A program made the translations under genes and the position numbers. 64,000 nucleotides of DNA, taken from contig NC_135360.1 in the NCBI RefSeq assembly GCF_051622035.1, forward strand, positions 6,820,001 to 6,884,000. The letters run 5' to 3'. The notes beneath the pieces are model-generated. The model was given only the letters and a program-made list of their open reading frames with translations. It did not search any database and was not told the DNA's origin. This DNA is from Arctopsyche grandis. Its lineage: Eukaryota; Arthropoda; Insecta; Trichoptera; Hydropsychidae. Positions 1 to 17,000 of this stretch are shown here, piece by piece. The number at the start of each line of letters is the position of its first letter. Position 1 is the first letter of the stretch.

Positions 1-735
1 ATTTTGCCTATTGTTATTTGCGGCACGTTGACAAAGCCACGCACGACAATGCCGCGCCAACATACCCGCCCAGTACAAAAGTAAATTACCATATATTATA
101 TTTTATATCCAATCAAAATTAAAACAAATTTACTTATAATTAAATATGTTTTAATTTTGGTTAATTAATGGTTGCAACATTAACAGAAGAAAACTTTTGC
201 AAGAGCCTAATTGGGGACATTTTAATATTCACAAAATTATAAAATAGTATTTATTTCTTTAAATACTATTTTAAAGCAATGATTGCAATGAAAATATTCA
301 ACGGAATCAAAGATGCCGAACTGGATATAAGGGAATATATAAAATAAATGCCGACAAAAGGCAAACATTTTACTTTCGCGAGATCATCATGAAGCTTCAT
401 GGCGGTTGTAGTTTTAGCCTAGTACGTCCGATTCTTTGTACAATATATTGAGTCCTTATGAAATAGTTGCATTTGGTTGCATAACATTAAAGACAACGAA
501 TCTTCCGTACCAGTGCTTTTAAAATAGACATTTTTCTCCTAACTTCCTTTCTCCTAAGAATATCTTCTGTTTTATTAAATTAAATAAAAATTTGTAGTTT
601 GTTTTTGCGCGGCATTTTTATGCGCGAGTTTGTCGGGTCCACGTTATTTGCAATTGCCCCGACGACCATCCGATGTCTAGTAATAACCAAAACATTATAT
701 CTTTTTCAACATTCCAACATTTTTTTTTCTTTTAG
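1..735. other. Upstream/intronic DNA of the GPCR gene, no exon seen
   Basis: AT-rich DNA without a convincing coding stretch. The next exon begins after a pyrimidine-rich acceptor ending at 735, so this is probably intron of the receptor gene. The exons for its extracellular domain should lie to the left, outside the window. Confidence 0.5.
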
Positions 736-5646
<4,911 letters not shown>

Positions 5647-5799
5647 AAATATAAATGAGAGTTATAAGTGGTTACGTGCTCGCTATTTTATTATAGAAAT
5701 ACATGATAATATTTCTATAATATTTTTTTTTATTATCATTTTGATCTGATTTGGTCTTATATAATAGGGCTTAGCACAGCATATATTATGGTATAATCA

Positions 5800-6250
5800 T
5801 TTTAGCACAGCACATACCGGCAACTGCACGTAACTAGCCATACGAAAAGTATTATTTGATACATTTTATATGAACACATTCATGTCTACCGTGACGTAAG
5901 CGTAGCGGCAATAGCCGACAAAATCTATTCATACTGTACAACAGTTCATGTCACCGTAACGTATCAAACAAAGCTGATTTTCTTAGGCCAATACTTACGA
6001 AATTGCGCATGTGCATATGAATATTTTCGGAAACGTCATATTGTGACAATATTTTCTCGACGATACGAAGCAATATTGCGCCATATCGTCGCGCTCTGTA
6101 ATTTATATGTAAGCCGATTTTGCCTTGCACTCGTCCAAAACTTGTCTAGACGTGCTGAAACCGTGAGCTGCTGTATAGTATGAATAGAAGATGTCGTTTA
6201 CGTGAGCTGATGTGCTGTGCCGTTGCCGTGAACTGCTGGATATTATTGTT
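5800..6250. mobile_element. Diverged MITE related to the Harbinger at 48.6-50.1 kb
   Basis: Shares stretches with both ends of the Harbinger at 48638-50092: on the left TACGAAAAGTATT and on the right GCAATATTGCGCC plus TAAGCCGATTTTGCCTTGCA. No coding capacity. Termini are diverged, so both edges are approximate. Confidence 0.5.
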
Positions 6251-6251
6251 A

Positions 6252-6560
6252 CGTAGGGGTGGGTGGAGGATCCAAATGAAAGGCCAAAGTCGCTTCACAG
6301 CATTTATTGAATGATTCAGGAGGTCCACGCGCAGCCAGCGCTCGTTCCAGAATGCTCCTTGTACCAAGTGTACCTCCCTTTAAAGGGCAAGCTGCTCACT
6401 ACAGCTTCCACGATCCATTTATTTATCCATTGTCTAGGCACGTACAGTTTTACAGTCTAACGCTCTTGTCAGAATTCTGAGAACTCAAGCGGAAATTGAC
6501 TGAGTTCCGTTCTAGGAATACTACCGACTACTTAGAGTCCCGTTAGGCCAGTTCGGGGGT
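6252..6560 (-). repeat. Diverged LTR fragment, minus orientation
   Basis: The start (GTAGGGGTGGGTGGAGGATC) and the following 200 bp match, at roughly 75%, the reverse complement of the LTR that ends at 14071. Both hold a reversed polyadenylation signal (GCATTTATT) and a TATA-like box at matching positions. It is the same LTR family in opposite orientation, older and without a clear left partner. Right edge approximate. Confidence 0.6.
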
Positions 6561-6766
6561 CTCCATTGTTAACCCCCGAATGCACTTCCCGGCGGCTCTT
6601 ATTTCCCACGTTATTTTCACATACATATATACAAATATACCAGGAAGGCTTAACAGGTAAACCCCAAATGCGCCTTCCTGGTCCACATAATTAGTACATA
6701 GATACATGTAAATCTAAATATCTGACATCTATGGTCAATATACATATATTACAAACATCGTATTAA
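6561..6766. other. No gene; short palindrome
   Basis: Contains a hairpin at 6639-6682 (arms ACCAGGAAGGC and GCCTTCCTGGT), perhaps the remains of another foldback element. It ends in the TTAA used by the piggyBac insertion. Confidence 0.4.
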
Positions 6767-9075
6767 CCTTTCCCTTACGGTGCTAAAAAATTACGCGTGC
6801 AGCAGTGATGTCGACTCAGTCGTTCTAGAAATTCGTGATTTTAAAGTCTGATAAATATGAATATTTAACCATTTTTCCTTCTATTCATGACTATAGTAAT
6901 AGTCCGTATCTATATAAATTAATATATATGTATCAATATTGGTAATATACTGCTAAAAACGATCTAAAAAGCATGAAATTGAAGACGCGTGAACGACAAT
7001 CCCAGAGGGCCGCCCATCTCCAAGTGAGGACGAACACTAGGCCCCCACTCCGCGACTTGCTGATCAGAAATCACGCCACATCCGCCAGAATTACGCGATG
7101 ATTCAAAACCTATGCGTAAAAATATATTCAATTTTTTCATCAAATAAAATAAAATATGTTTATATGTACTTTTCATGTATTTATTTTCACAATAATAATT
7201 TTAATACACAAATACATAAATTGATAAAAAAAAATGAGAAGTAAACGTAAATAAAAAAAATACAATATTGGGCATAGCTAATTCCAAACTAAGTTCTCTA
7301 ATAAATAATTTTCGTCGACTTCTGTTATTCGCCTTCCATTCTGGATATTTCTGCGCCCATAGCAAATATGCATTTAGCGCAGCTATATCCAGCATCTCCA
7401 TAAAAACATTTTATCGCCGGTATCTACTGCACCTTTTGTTTTATTATAAAACATTATTATTTCCGGCTTCTTTTCTTCATGACTACTCACTTCACTGTCA
7501 TGAAATTGAGTAGACAATAGCAAAACTGCTTTATTTTTTTTTTGGCACATACGAAACTAATGTCTTGGTTGATGTAAAACCAAACAAGCTACTGTGTAAA
7601 AGTCTATGTTTCGATGGTAAAAATTCTTTAGGAATTTCCCGTTTATTTTTACGTAGGGTACCAGTTAGAGTTAGCCCTTTATCTAAAAGGTTATCAGCTA
7701 ATGCCACCGAAGTAAAAAAGTTGTCCGTTGTTACACCTCTATTGGTGCCATATTGCGGTTGAACTTAATCCATCACTACACGATTCCCTTGATTTATCTC
7801 TCGGCAATTATTAACCATACCTGTATATTTAATATATATGCTGTTGAAGAGTCAGCCGATACCCACATTTTTATTCCATATCTACCGGGTTTCGACTTCA
7901 TATACACGCGGAATGGGCAATTGCCTCTATAGGTAGCCAAACGTTCATCCACAGTAATGTTGCAACTTGGAGAATTATTACGTTTACATTCTTCTACAAA
8001 TTTATTAAAAATTGTCCTGATAGGTTCTAATTTATCAGACGACACGTGTATTCTTTCTTGTCTGGTTTCTTTGTCGTCAAAACGAATTTGACTGAATATT
8101 GTGATGAACCTATCCCGAGACATAGATGCCGTAAAAAATGGTTGGCAAAAAGCGCTGTCATTAGACCACAATTCATTAAAGCTTAATTTTCGGGTCCTAT
8201 TTCTGCCAGACGCAAGCATTATTCAAATGAATGCAAGCAATTCTTCTGCCAATATCGGCTCGATAATTTTCGTGGATGTACGATGTAACTGACGATTCGT
8301 TTGTTCACATATTTCTCTCACCATATTTGAATTTATAAACAAAGAGAACATTTCTCTAATAGTATTTACAGTAGTGCTACCATTTATAAGTCCTGAATTT
8401 TCGGTAACAATATTGCACTCTCTACGTCTTGAGGATGATGGTGGTAATGAATTCCATTGAAATCCATGATTCGATGTAAACACTTCTTCGTCTTCATTTT
8501 CACTGGCCTCTAATTCCGAATCTGTATCTTCCATATCTTCAATAAAATCTTCCGTATCAGTAAAATAATCATTTATTTCAAAATCGAGATCGCTATCATG
8601 TTCCTCTTCATTCATCAAATTTCTTTCAGCCATTTTTTTCAAAAATTAAAATTGTCTTTGAAAATATAAATATAATATACAATGTAGCATAGCAAATTAA
8701 AAAAAAAATAACATTAAATAATTATTACCGTATTTACAATATAATAATCAAGAAACACAAATAAAGTGCTGGTCCACACGGTACAAAAAAGCTCCGAAAC
8801 GAAAAAAACAACACGCGCGCACCGAGAACGGGACACGACTGAAGGAAAAAACGTAATAACACACACTGCATTTGCGCATTATGCCCGATTCTTCGATAAA
8901 ATATTTTTTTCTGTTGCGTCAGATAAATACGTGTATATTATAATAATTCTATCTAATACATTAATGTATTGCTGAGGAATACCCAAAATATGAACTCTGT
9001 ATTTAGTATATTTAAAGAGATATTCATACAATTAGAGTAAATGTCGACTATGTTTCTATCACCGGTAAGGAAAGG
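6767..9075 (-). mobile_element. piggyBac-like transposon, copy 1
   Basis: Flanked by TTAA at 6763-6766 and 9076-9079. The ends read CCTTTCCCTTACGGTG and, reversed, CCTTTCCTTACCGGTG. The length is 2309 bp and the sequence is nearly identical to the copy at 38189-40504. It carries a disabled transposase on the minus strand. The two copies differ by scattered substitutions and a 10-bp indel, so they are recent relatives. Confidence 0.95.
7201..8642 (-). pseudogene. piggyBac transposase, broken (copy 1)
   Basis: Starts at 8642 with an acidic N-terminus (DSDLDFEINDYFTDTEDF) typical of piggyBac transposases. The first catalytic aspartate sits in ITVDER, the second in TTDNFFSS and the third in AVDTGDKM. 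A 10-bp deletion near 7818 relative to copy 2 shifts the frame. A TAA at the codon after VVMD and a deletion after GDKM (loss of the usual stretch before MLDIAALNAYLLW) are shared with copy 2. It cannot make a full transposase. Confidence 0.9.
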
Positions 9076-9337
9076 TTAATACGATAAATAACGATGAATA
9101 ACTTTCATGTAACAATACGAATTTTATATTCGATAAACAACCACAGAGATATCTATGGTGAGCAATATGGTGAAACCTAAGATATAACAATAACTAAAGG
9201 TTCGCGTAAAGGTAAACAGAAAATTGGGAAGGAAACGCCAATTTTACAGGAATCGTTTCAATGAAAATCAGAAAAATTGGCAAATTCTGATAAGAAACGA
9301 TCGACCTAGACAAATCGAGGTCTGGCCAACAACGAGA

Positions 9338-9410
9338 CTTAGCGGGGAATCGAACTCGTAACATCAAGTACGAAATAATTCAACATTCCCCACTAGACCA
9401 CGCTGCTGGT
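9338..9410 (-). repeat. tRNA-derived SINE head (minus strand)
   Basis: The reverse complement holds an A box (GTGGTCTAGTGG) and, about 35 bp later, a B box (GAGTTCGATTCC), as in tRNA promoters. The T stem is poorly paired and there is no clean acceptor stem, so this is a degenerate tRNA-like SINE head, not a working tRNA. The SINE body probably runs leftward to about 9080. Confidence 0.6.
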
Positions 9411-9603
9411 TATAATATGAATAGAGCTTTTTTAAGCAAGCGATCGTGTTATAGAAAAACGTGTTGCGAGGAATCGTTTTATGGGGGACAAAGACGGCCA
9501 CTTTGCGTACATTTATATATATTATTGTAGCGAATGCTAAAAGAAGCCACCGTTATAATTGGTTTTCGTGGATTATGTATCTCCAGGCTAAGTGCAAGTA
9601 GGC

Positions 9604-10238
9604 TGTACAGACTCCAGGGATGTTCAACTCGAGAGCACCCCGGAAGTCGGTTTTGTAGAAGCTCGTGGTAAGCGTGGGCGGGGCTGGTTTCCTCAAGGTG
9701 CCTTCCTTCGTCGTCGGTGGTCTGGTCTCTGCTGATGTCGGCTGCTCTGCTATGTCCCTTTCTCCTTCGTAATGTGCGTGGGATGCGTGATGTGGAAAAA
9801 GGGGGGAAATTGTAATAATGAAAACAGGTTATAATTCTGTTTGTATGGTGACTGTATTTTATATATGTATAAATACAGAGAATAAGCAGGGGGGGGGGGG
9901 GGTCCGTCGTGAAATTAGCGCGCACGTGTTCGAGAGGTTATGATAACCTCACTCCTCACGTGACTACGTGATCTGACTTCGACGAAGAAAGACCAGGATT
10001 TCCTCACTTCTCACCGGACGTATACTGAAGCTGTACTTCCAGTATCGTCTGCCGATCCAGGCTGAGCTGATCGGGACTCGGTGGTGGGAACAAACTCGGT
10101 AGCGAACAGAGATGTTCACTCGACCGAAGCGGAAAACGAATAGGGGGCGGGTACGCGCGCTCGGCGCCGATCTCCCTCCAAAACGGCTCCTTTGGTCGTA
10201 ACGCCACGAAAGCTGACCATGAAGACTTGGTCGGAACA
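9604..10238 (-). repeat. Pao 3' LTR
   Basis: 635-bp direct repeat, same as 13139-13773. It is the downstream LTR because the element runs on the minus strand; the purine run GGGGGGAGTA abuts it at 10239. It includes a run of 14 G near 9890-9903. Confidence 0.9.
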
Positions 10239-10663
10239 TACTCCCCCCGTTGGAAGTCAGAGGATCGAATTCCAAAACAAACAAGAATTAATGGTGCACA
10301 AGCGACTAATGAAATACACAAAAACCAAGCAAATAAGCAAAAAAATAACAACAAAATAACCCAATCAGCAAACAAAATAACATTAGTCCACCGTCAGTTT
10401 CCCATCCTACATAAGCAGCTGACTAAGCCGGCAAGAAACAAACAAAAAATAGACAAACAAACAACCAAAACACCAACAAATAACCAACACCAATGCTAGG
10501 TAACAATATTGTTCAACCGTTATATGTCCCAATCTATACTGATAGCTCCATTACAAAGCACCAATCAAACCAACAAGAGAAGCATAAAAGAAAAGCAACT
10601 CAAAAACTTAAGTTAAAACACATAAACTGAATCCACAACACAGATACAAACAACGCGCCAACT

Positions 10664-12964
10664 TTAATGTGGGACGTTATGAACGCTCGCCACACCGTTG
10701 CACAAATTCACTGAGTGCTGCTCGACTGGCAGTCGAGCTACTCGCCGGACTGCTCGCTTGGTGTTGCTGATGGATGAGTAGTAGGACCTACTCCTGTGCC
10801 CCTGTCTGCCTGGGGCCGCTGCTGCATGTGCTGGTGTGGTAGCACCCTCGCTCCGGGTTGATCGACCAGATCCTCCTGCTGTTGCGCAACTAGTGGTGCG
10901 CCAACTAGGAACTGGCCAGGAGTTATGGGAGCTAGGTTGGGAAGGTCGAAAGATGTGAGGGTTAAAGGGCGCGGGTACATTGCGCTTCGGCAAGCGGAAT
11001 CTTCGTTCCGCGTAAATACGCGATTCGTCCAGGGGACGCGTAACTGTCTTGACTGGACGTCTCGCGCCAAAACAAGATAACGGATCACGACCCGTTGTGT
11101 GATGGCAATTCCGAGAATCGCTTGAAACTGTGGGCGCTTCTAGAGAGCCGCCCAATATCCAGCCGAAAGCTGTATTCATCATCGCGATGCGTCCTCCTCT
11201 GTCACCGCGTGACTTGGAGGGAACTAAAATGGTACGTTTGCCATTGCGTAACATCGCATGATAGGCGTCGCTGCCTATTACCATATCCACTGTACCGGGA
11301 ATATCGAATGACGGATCGGCAAGGGGGAGATGAAGCGGCAAATGGCTCCGAATCTCGGACACGTTGCGCGATGGAAGTTGATTCGCGATCTCGGGCATGA
11401 TTGCGCAATCGAGATCAACACTGGAGCCCTGATTGGGGATGCGCGGTAGAATTCGAATTACCGCGCCACTAGTAATGGACGTCCTATTTGAACCTATTCC
11501 TACCAGGTTGACGTCCATCCTTTTCGACTTTAAGGCGAGTCGCCTTCTTAAGTCTTCAGAGATGAGGTTGAGTTCGGAGCCGTTATCTAACAATGCTCGA
11601 ACCTTGTGCGAACGCCCATCTCCGCCGCGAACTTGTACTTCCACGGTGGATAACAGGACAGTTCGGGCGTGAGAAGGCGATACGCGTCTCACCGAGTGTA
11701 AAACCAACGATGATTTTACGGGTTTGGCGTTCTCTGATTTCTTGGGGCTCCGATAATGTTTGGCCTTATTTGAAGGCGAAGTTTGGTATGGAGTTGAGTC
11801 ATGTAACATGGTGTGATGGGCATGACCGCATTTGAAGCATCTCTGCTTTGTTTGGCACGCGTGAACTATGTGCCCTGGCCTCAAGCAGTTGAGACATAGT
11901 CGACGTTTTATGGCGTTCGACCTACGCTCATCACCGCTCATTTGGCGGAATGATGGACACGCTAGCAGAGAATGACTTCCGCTGCAACTGATGCAGGAAG
12001 GGCGTTCCCTCCTCACATGCAGAACTGCTGCCTTCGGATTCGTAATGGTTCTTGGTCGAGGATTCGACTCGCCTTTTAAGACGAAGTCGGCATTTTCCAT
12101 CGATTGGCACTGGCACGTTAGAAAATGCATTATTTTGCTAAACGTGCAGTCTTCATACTTGGGAGTCTGAAGCTCCCATTGCAGAAGTGTACTCCGGTCG
12201 AGTTTTCTGGTGATAAACATCACCAGAATCTCGTTCCAGGTCTCGACCCGGACGCCCAAGTTAACGAGCGCACGTACATGCATGTTGGCATCATCTATGA
12301 GACGACGCAGACTGACGTGATTGTTGCTCACGACTGGCTCGGCTTCAAGCAATGCCTGAAGGTGATACTGAACAACAATTTTTTTGTTGTTATAGCGTTG
12401 ATCCAAAATGGACCACGCGCTCGTAAATGAATTTGAAGCTAATTCCAAGCCGTCAACTAAACGTTGGGGCTCTCCTTTTAGGCTTCCTAGTAAGTATTGG
12501 AACCGAGCGATTTGCGAACTCTCGCCGGCCATAGCGGCCAAGAAGCGTTGTGAAAAAAGCGGCCAATTTTGGACGTTGCCTTCGAAGGTGGGCAACTCCA
12601 AACGGGGCAATTTTATTGCCGAATTTGATTGCGGTACAGGTGACATTGTGAGGTTAGCGCCATCTAACGGTGAAGCGCTCAATTGCGGCTCACGCAAATT
12701 GATTGCTTCGGTGCATCGCACGAAGGCGGCCATATGCTCCCTATCAAATAGGTCCACGACGGATTCGGAGGCCTGCGCCTCTTCTTGGTCCAGCTCGTTT
12801 ATCTGAGCTTGGATCGCTTCGAATTCAGACAGTAATGGTCTGATTGTTTCGAGCCTGATTCTGAGCTCGAAGATGCTCAGATCGTCCCCCAATTGATTCG
12901 CGTTTCTCGTTAACCGAGCGCGAATTCTTTTCCGCGTATTTTTAAGCGTACTCAAAGACGCCAT
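10664..12964 (-). CDS. Pao gag-protease polyprotein
   Basis: A 766-residue reading of a retrotransposon polyprotein. The N-terminal third is a Pao-type gag (LPTFEGNVQNWPLFSQRF and following). Two zinc-knuckle-like Cys/His motifs follow (CLNCLRPGHIVHAC and CFKCGHAHHTMLH), near residues 350-390. An aspartic protease with LLDNGSELNLIS follows near residue 455. There is no reverse transcriptase after it. The start is the ATG at 12964, about 175 bp inside the upstream LTR edge. The element is a fossil or non-autonomous copy and is treated only as such. Confidence 0.85.
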   Translation of the reverse strand: MASLSTLKNTRKRIRARLTRNANQLGDDLSIFELRIRLETIRPLLSEFEAIQAQINELDQEEAQASESVVDLFDREHMAAFVRCTEAINLREPQLSASPLDGANLTMSPVPQSNSAIKLPRLELPTFEGNVQNWPLFSQRFLAAMAGESSQIARFQYLLGSLKGEPQRLVDGLELASNSFTSAWSILDQRYNNKKIVVQYHLQALLEAEPVVSNNHVSLRRLIDDANMHVRALVNLGVRVETWNEILVMFITRKLDRSTLLQWELQTPKYEDCTFSKIMHFLTCQCQSMENADFVLKGESNPRPRTITNPKAAVLHVRRERPSCISCSGSHSLLACPSFRQMSGDERRSNAIKRRLCLNCLRPGHIVHACQTKQRCFKCGHAHHTMLHDSTPYQTSPSNKAKHYRSPKKSENAKPVKSSLVLHSVRRVSPSHARTVLLSTVEVQVRGGDGRSHKVRALLDNGSELNLISEDLRRRLALKSKRMDVNLVGIGSNRTSITSGAVIRILPRIPNQGSSVDLDCAIMPEIANQLPSRNVSEIRSHLPLHLPLADPSFDIPGTVDMVIGSDAYHAMLRNGKRTILVPSKSRGDRGGRIAMMNTAFGWILGGSLEAPTVSSDSRNCHHTTGRDPLSCFGARRPVKTVTRPLDESRIYAERRFRLPKRNVPAPFNPHIFRPSQPSSHNSWPVPSWRTTSCATAGGSGRSTRSEGATTPAHAAAAPGRQGHRSRSYYSSISNTKRAVRRVARLPVEQHSVNLCNGVASVHNVPH

Positions 12965-13138
12965 TATTGAAATGCGACGAAATCAAACAAAGGAAAAAAT
13001 GGACGCGGGAAAAAACAAAATGGACGTTGACGACCAAAAAAAATAGCAACAACAACAGAAAAATGCTAATTACGACCAACCTGGATTCGACGACGTTGGA
13101 AGACCAGCTCTGAAGACATACGGAATCGAAGGACCAAA

Positions 13139-13773
13139 TGTACAGACTCCAGGGATGTTCAACTCGAGAGCACCCCGGAAGTCGGTTTTGTAGAAGCTCG
13201 TGGTAAGCGTGGGCGGGGCTGGTTTCCTCAAGGTGCCTTCCTTCGTCGTCGGTGGTCTGGTCTCTGCTGATGTCGGCTGCTCTGCTATGTCCCTTTCTCC
13301 TTCGTAATGTGCGTGGGATGCGTGATGTGGAAAAAGGGGGGAAATTGTAATAATGAAAACAGGTTATAATTCTGTTTGTATGGTGACTGTATTTTATATA
13401 TGTATAAATACAGAGAATAAGCAGGGGGGGGGGGGGGTCCGTCGTGAAATTAGCGCGCACGTGTTCGAGAGGTTATGATAACCTCACTCCTCACGTGACT
13501 ACGTGATCTGACTTCGACGAAGAAAGACCAGGATTTCCTCACTTCTCACCGGACGTATACTGAAGCTGTACTTCCAGTATCGTCTGCCGATCCAGGCTGA
13601 GCTGATCGGGACTCGGTGGTGGGAACAAACTCGGTAGCGAACAGAGATGTTCACTCGACCGAAGCGGAAAACGAATAGGGGGCGGGTACGCGCGCTCGGC
13701 GCCGATCTCCCTCCAAAACGGCTCCTTTGGTCGTAACGCCACGAAAGCTGACCATGAAGACTTGGTCGGAACA
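13139..13773 (-). repeat. Pao 5' LTR
   Basis: 635-bp direct repeat, same as 9604-10238. Upstream LTR on the minus strand; the primer-binding-type site lies just inside it, around 13122-13138. Confidence 0.9.
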
Positions 13774-14071
13774 TAGGCTAAACAATGACCACCGAATTGG
13801 CTTAGTAAAGGCACCCAGTCCCTTCTCAGAACTGACAGCGATAGCGTGGGACTGGGTGTCGTGGGAATACATATCCGGGTACACGCCTAAACAATAGGGA
13901 AGTAACCAGACGTCGAAGATTCCCTGAGCGACCTGTCCTTTATAAGGAGGTACTTAGACCATATCAAGACATTCTGGACGGAGCACTGGCGGTGCGTGTA
14001 CCTCCTTAATCACCAATAAATGCTGTAACACGACTTTGGCCTTTTACTTGGATCCTCCACCCACCCCTACA

Positions 14072-17000
14072 CAACATTATTTTGTTTTTGAATGTATTTT
14101 ACCAATATTTCAGGATGTAAGAAGGTATTATAAAAATAAATTCGCAACAGAAAATGATTGAAATCCCTTTATTTATTACAAAACCGTAAAAACATACAAA
14201 CAGTTATAAAAAAATGTTAATAAAGGCACTCTAAACAATATGAACGGTACATTGATCTTATTTATTATAATATACGTCTACACAAAACGTACGTAGTAAA
14301 ATCAGTCTTATCAAAAGTATTAGTACATATAAAAAAAATTAAATCATGCGTTTACAATTTCCTTTTTGTATATAAGCGAAAAATAGTGCACCTACAAATA
14401 TATGATTATTATCATAATTAATTTTTAATATATATTATATATATAAATTTTAAATTGACAAGGGATTGTTCGTGGGGATATCTCGCCGCAAACGTTCAAT
14501 GCTTTTTGGTATTATTCCTACAACTAAAACAGTATAAACAGCATCCACTGTTTAAAATACTTGGCATGAGATTTAATATTATAATAATATAATAAATATA
14601 AAATACATCCAAAATTTGAACGTGTAAAATGTTATAAAAAAACTACGCATCATATTTATGTATATTCTCATAAGAATATTTTTTGACACATGCTACATAA
14701 ATTAAGTAAATATTATTACATAATAAATTACGTACACTAAAACTGTATTGTAAAATGATCCAAATATTATTCAACTTGCAAAAATAGTGTCTATATCCAT
14801 ACAAAGTACATCAAAATAATACTAAAACTGAACAAACACACTTGATAGAAAATATTTTCAATTAAAATATATGCAAACGGTTAATTTGAGTTAAAATTTT
14901 AAAACAAACAAAAAACATTACACAATTAACAAACGATAAAAATCTACGAAGTATTAAGTTTTATGGCATAAATCCGTCAATCAACACCTTTATTATATGA
15001 ATTTAAAAAAAACCTTACAATATAAGGCAACGTCACACTTTTTGCTTCATGAAAGGCATCGCAAGCGAACTTCAAAACTGCATAAGTTGATTTAATATAT
15101 TTATACGTATGTATATAAAATGAGTATCAATACTAAGCACACAAACTAATGCACATGTGTATATAAAAATTTGTATATTTCGATTCATTGCATCGTCGGA
15201 AGACACAGTTCTGTGTTTACTATATAATATTATTATTATATATATATATATATAAGATTCATATATGGGAAGCTCAAAGCGGCAGCGACTTTAAACCTAC
15301 AAAAAAATTAATAATTTAGCACTGTAAGTACATTGATCGTTTTAGTTTTGTGCTAATTCAAAGTGATCACAGAGTATGAGTAGATCCATACGATACAACC
15401 GAGATTATTATTGCTATTCGTTACTAAGTTAGTACCGCTGAGGAGTGCCAGGTCGTGACACGACCCATCAACTAACTCTAATTAACATTCCTAAGATAAC
15501 AGTATTAAGACGAATAATAAATTATTATTCTAAAGTTGATGGGATTTGAATTGCAATTTCTTTTCAGCCGCAGTTTGACTCTGGCTTGGAAAGAAGCCCC
15601 ACAAACTTTTCGTTTTTCAACCAACTGAAACACATACGTAGATGTAGTATTGCAATAATGATGCAATAGTTTCACAAAAATATGTCATTTGTTACTGTAT
15701 TAAGGTTGGATCGATTTTGCAAAATTACTTTTAATACACGTCACTCGTAAAGAAAAAGGTTCCGGTTGACGGAAAAGGCTAAATGTGCTAAATTCCACAT
15801 ACACAATACAACTAGTGAAAGTACCCAGTTCAGTTTACATTTCGTTCGTTCGTGAACATATTAGTTTGTTCATACACGAACCAATCTGGCAAGTTATAGT
15901 GTAAACAAAAGAACAAATTGACAAACGGACTAGTTCGTTCATGCACAAACTATAAGGCATAAGTTTAAGTATTCTCAAATTGTTTGTCCCATCCTCTATG
16001 TATGCATGCTTACTCTGGATTGCAATATTTTAAAAATATCGGAAACGGAAATCATAACAACGTTATAATGCGACTTCCATGGGATTTCTCTTTTGAATAT
16101 TTGGCGTTTTAACATCTCAAAGGTTTGAAGATATCTTTTAATTGTCAAAAACCAACAGTTCGTGTATCAATAAACTAGTATATTCATGAACGAACCGGAG
16201 TGAAGACTTGAACTGTAACAGATATATCAAATTCACGTCGACGGATTACTAAATTTCTATTTTGATGAAATTCTAATTGCATCATTATCAAGGTATCAAT
16301 ACAATAATCATTACAGTGCGTTTAAAAACGTGTATACAAAACATTATGGAGATTCATCAAGCGGATTTTTCGCTTATTAAAAATATTTAAATACATAAAC
16401 AGACCAACTTTCTATTATCTGCACTTATTGCTTATATATATAGTATACACACTTACACTAAGATATACAAATACACGGTAGTTACATGAATGGCCTCTAG
16501 GTGTCGCAAAAACTGTAATAGTAAAGTGACAGTACGCAATCAGTGATTGACGTTACTAAAAATCATAGATATTGTATGTCTATGAATTTCACATATGCTC
16601 TGGCGGAGGCCAGTATTGCCTTATTAGAGAAATAGGTTTGTAACTATCGATATTATTCGATGGTTCGATACTGTTATGTACTTTACTTCAACTGATTGCG
16701 ACACCTAGAGGCCATTCATGTAACTGCCATGTATTTGAGTAAGTGTGTATACTCGATGCTGAGATGCGCCCGTATAACCAATAAGTACCCTTTCCTCTTT
16801 ATATATCTGTATACGTAGATACAACTGAAAAGATATTACAATTAGAGACTCACCCTCATATTACAGAATAATTAATATAAAAAATACAAAATTACATTCA
16901 ACTTCGTTTACCAAGAAACTGTGGAGGTTTACATCATAGGTCTAATTTTCGACACTTTGTGTATAAAAACTTCAATATACATTAGAATAATAGACGTTAT

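Larger units (their letters stand above)
9604..13773 (-). mobile_element. Pao (Bel-Pao) LTR element with gag-protease but no pol
   Basis: Two direct LTRs of 635 bp each (9604-10238 and 13139-13773) that look identical by eye, starting TGTTCC and ending TGTACA on the coding strand. A perfect 5-bp target duplication TAGGC lies at 9599-9603 and 13774-13778. A purine run (GGGGGGAGTA) precedes the downstream LTR and a primer-binding-type sequence (TTTGGTCCTTCGATTCC) follows the upstream one. The 2.9 kb interior codes for gag and protease only; reverse transcriptase, RNase H and integrase are absent, so this is an incomplete element. The matching LTRs mean a recent insertion. Confidence 0.92.
9526..14071 (+). 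repeat. LTR (TGTAG...CTACA), split by the Pao insertion
   Basis: The two pieces 9526-9603 and 13779-14071 join to an LTR of about 370 bp. It starts TGTAGCGAATGC, has a TATA box (CTTTATAAGG) near 13936 and an AATAAA near 14015, and ends CCCCTACA. The host-side flanks do not show a clear target duplication. The family is not determined. A diverged inverted copy lies at 6252. Confidence 0.6.

Noticed and set aside
9338-9410. Functional tRNA gene
   Set aside because: A and B boxes are present, but the T stem and acceptor stem do not pair well, so it is treated as a SINE head.
11095-12806. Plus-strand open frames opposite the Pao polyprotein
   Set aside because: They mirror the GC-rich gag-protease coding strand and have no domain of their own.
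6252-14071. One large element bounded by the inverted GTAGGGGTGGGTGG ends
   Set aside because: Both ends look like LTRs in opposite orientation (TATA box and polyadenylation signal in each), they are only about 75% alike, and there is no target duplication. Two separate insertions explain them better.
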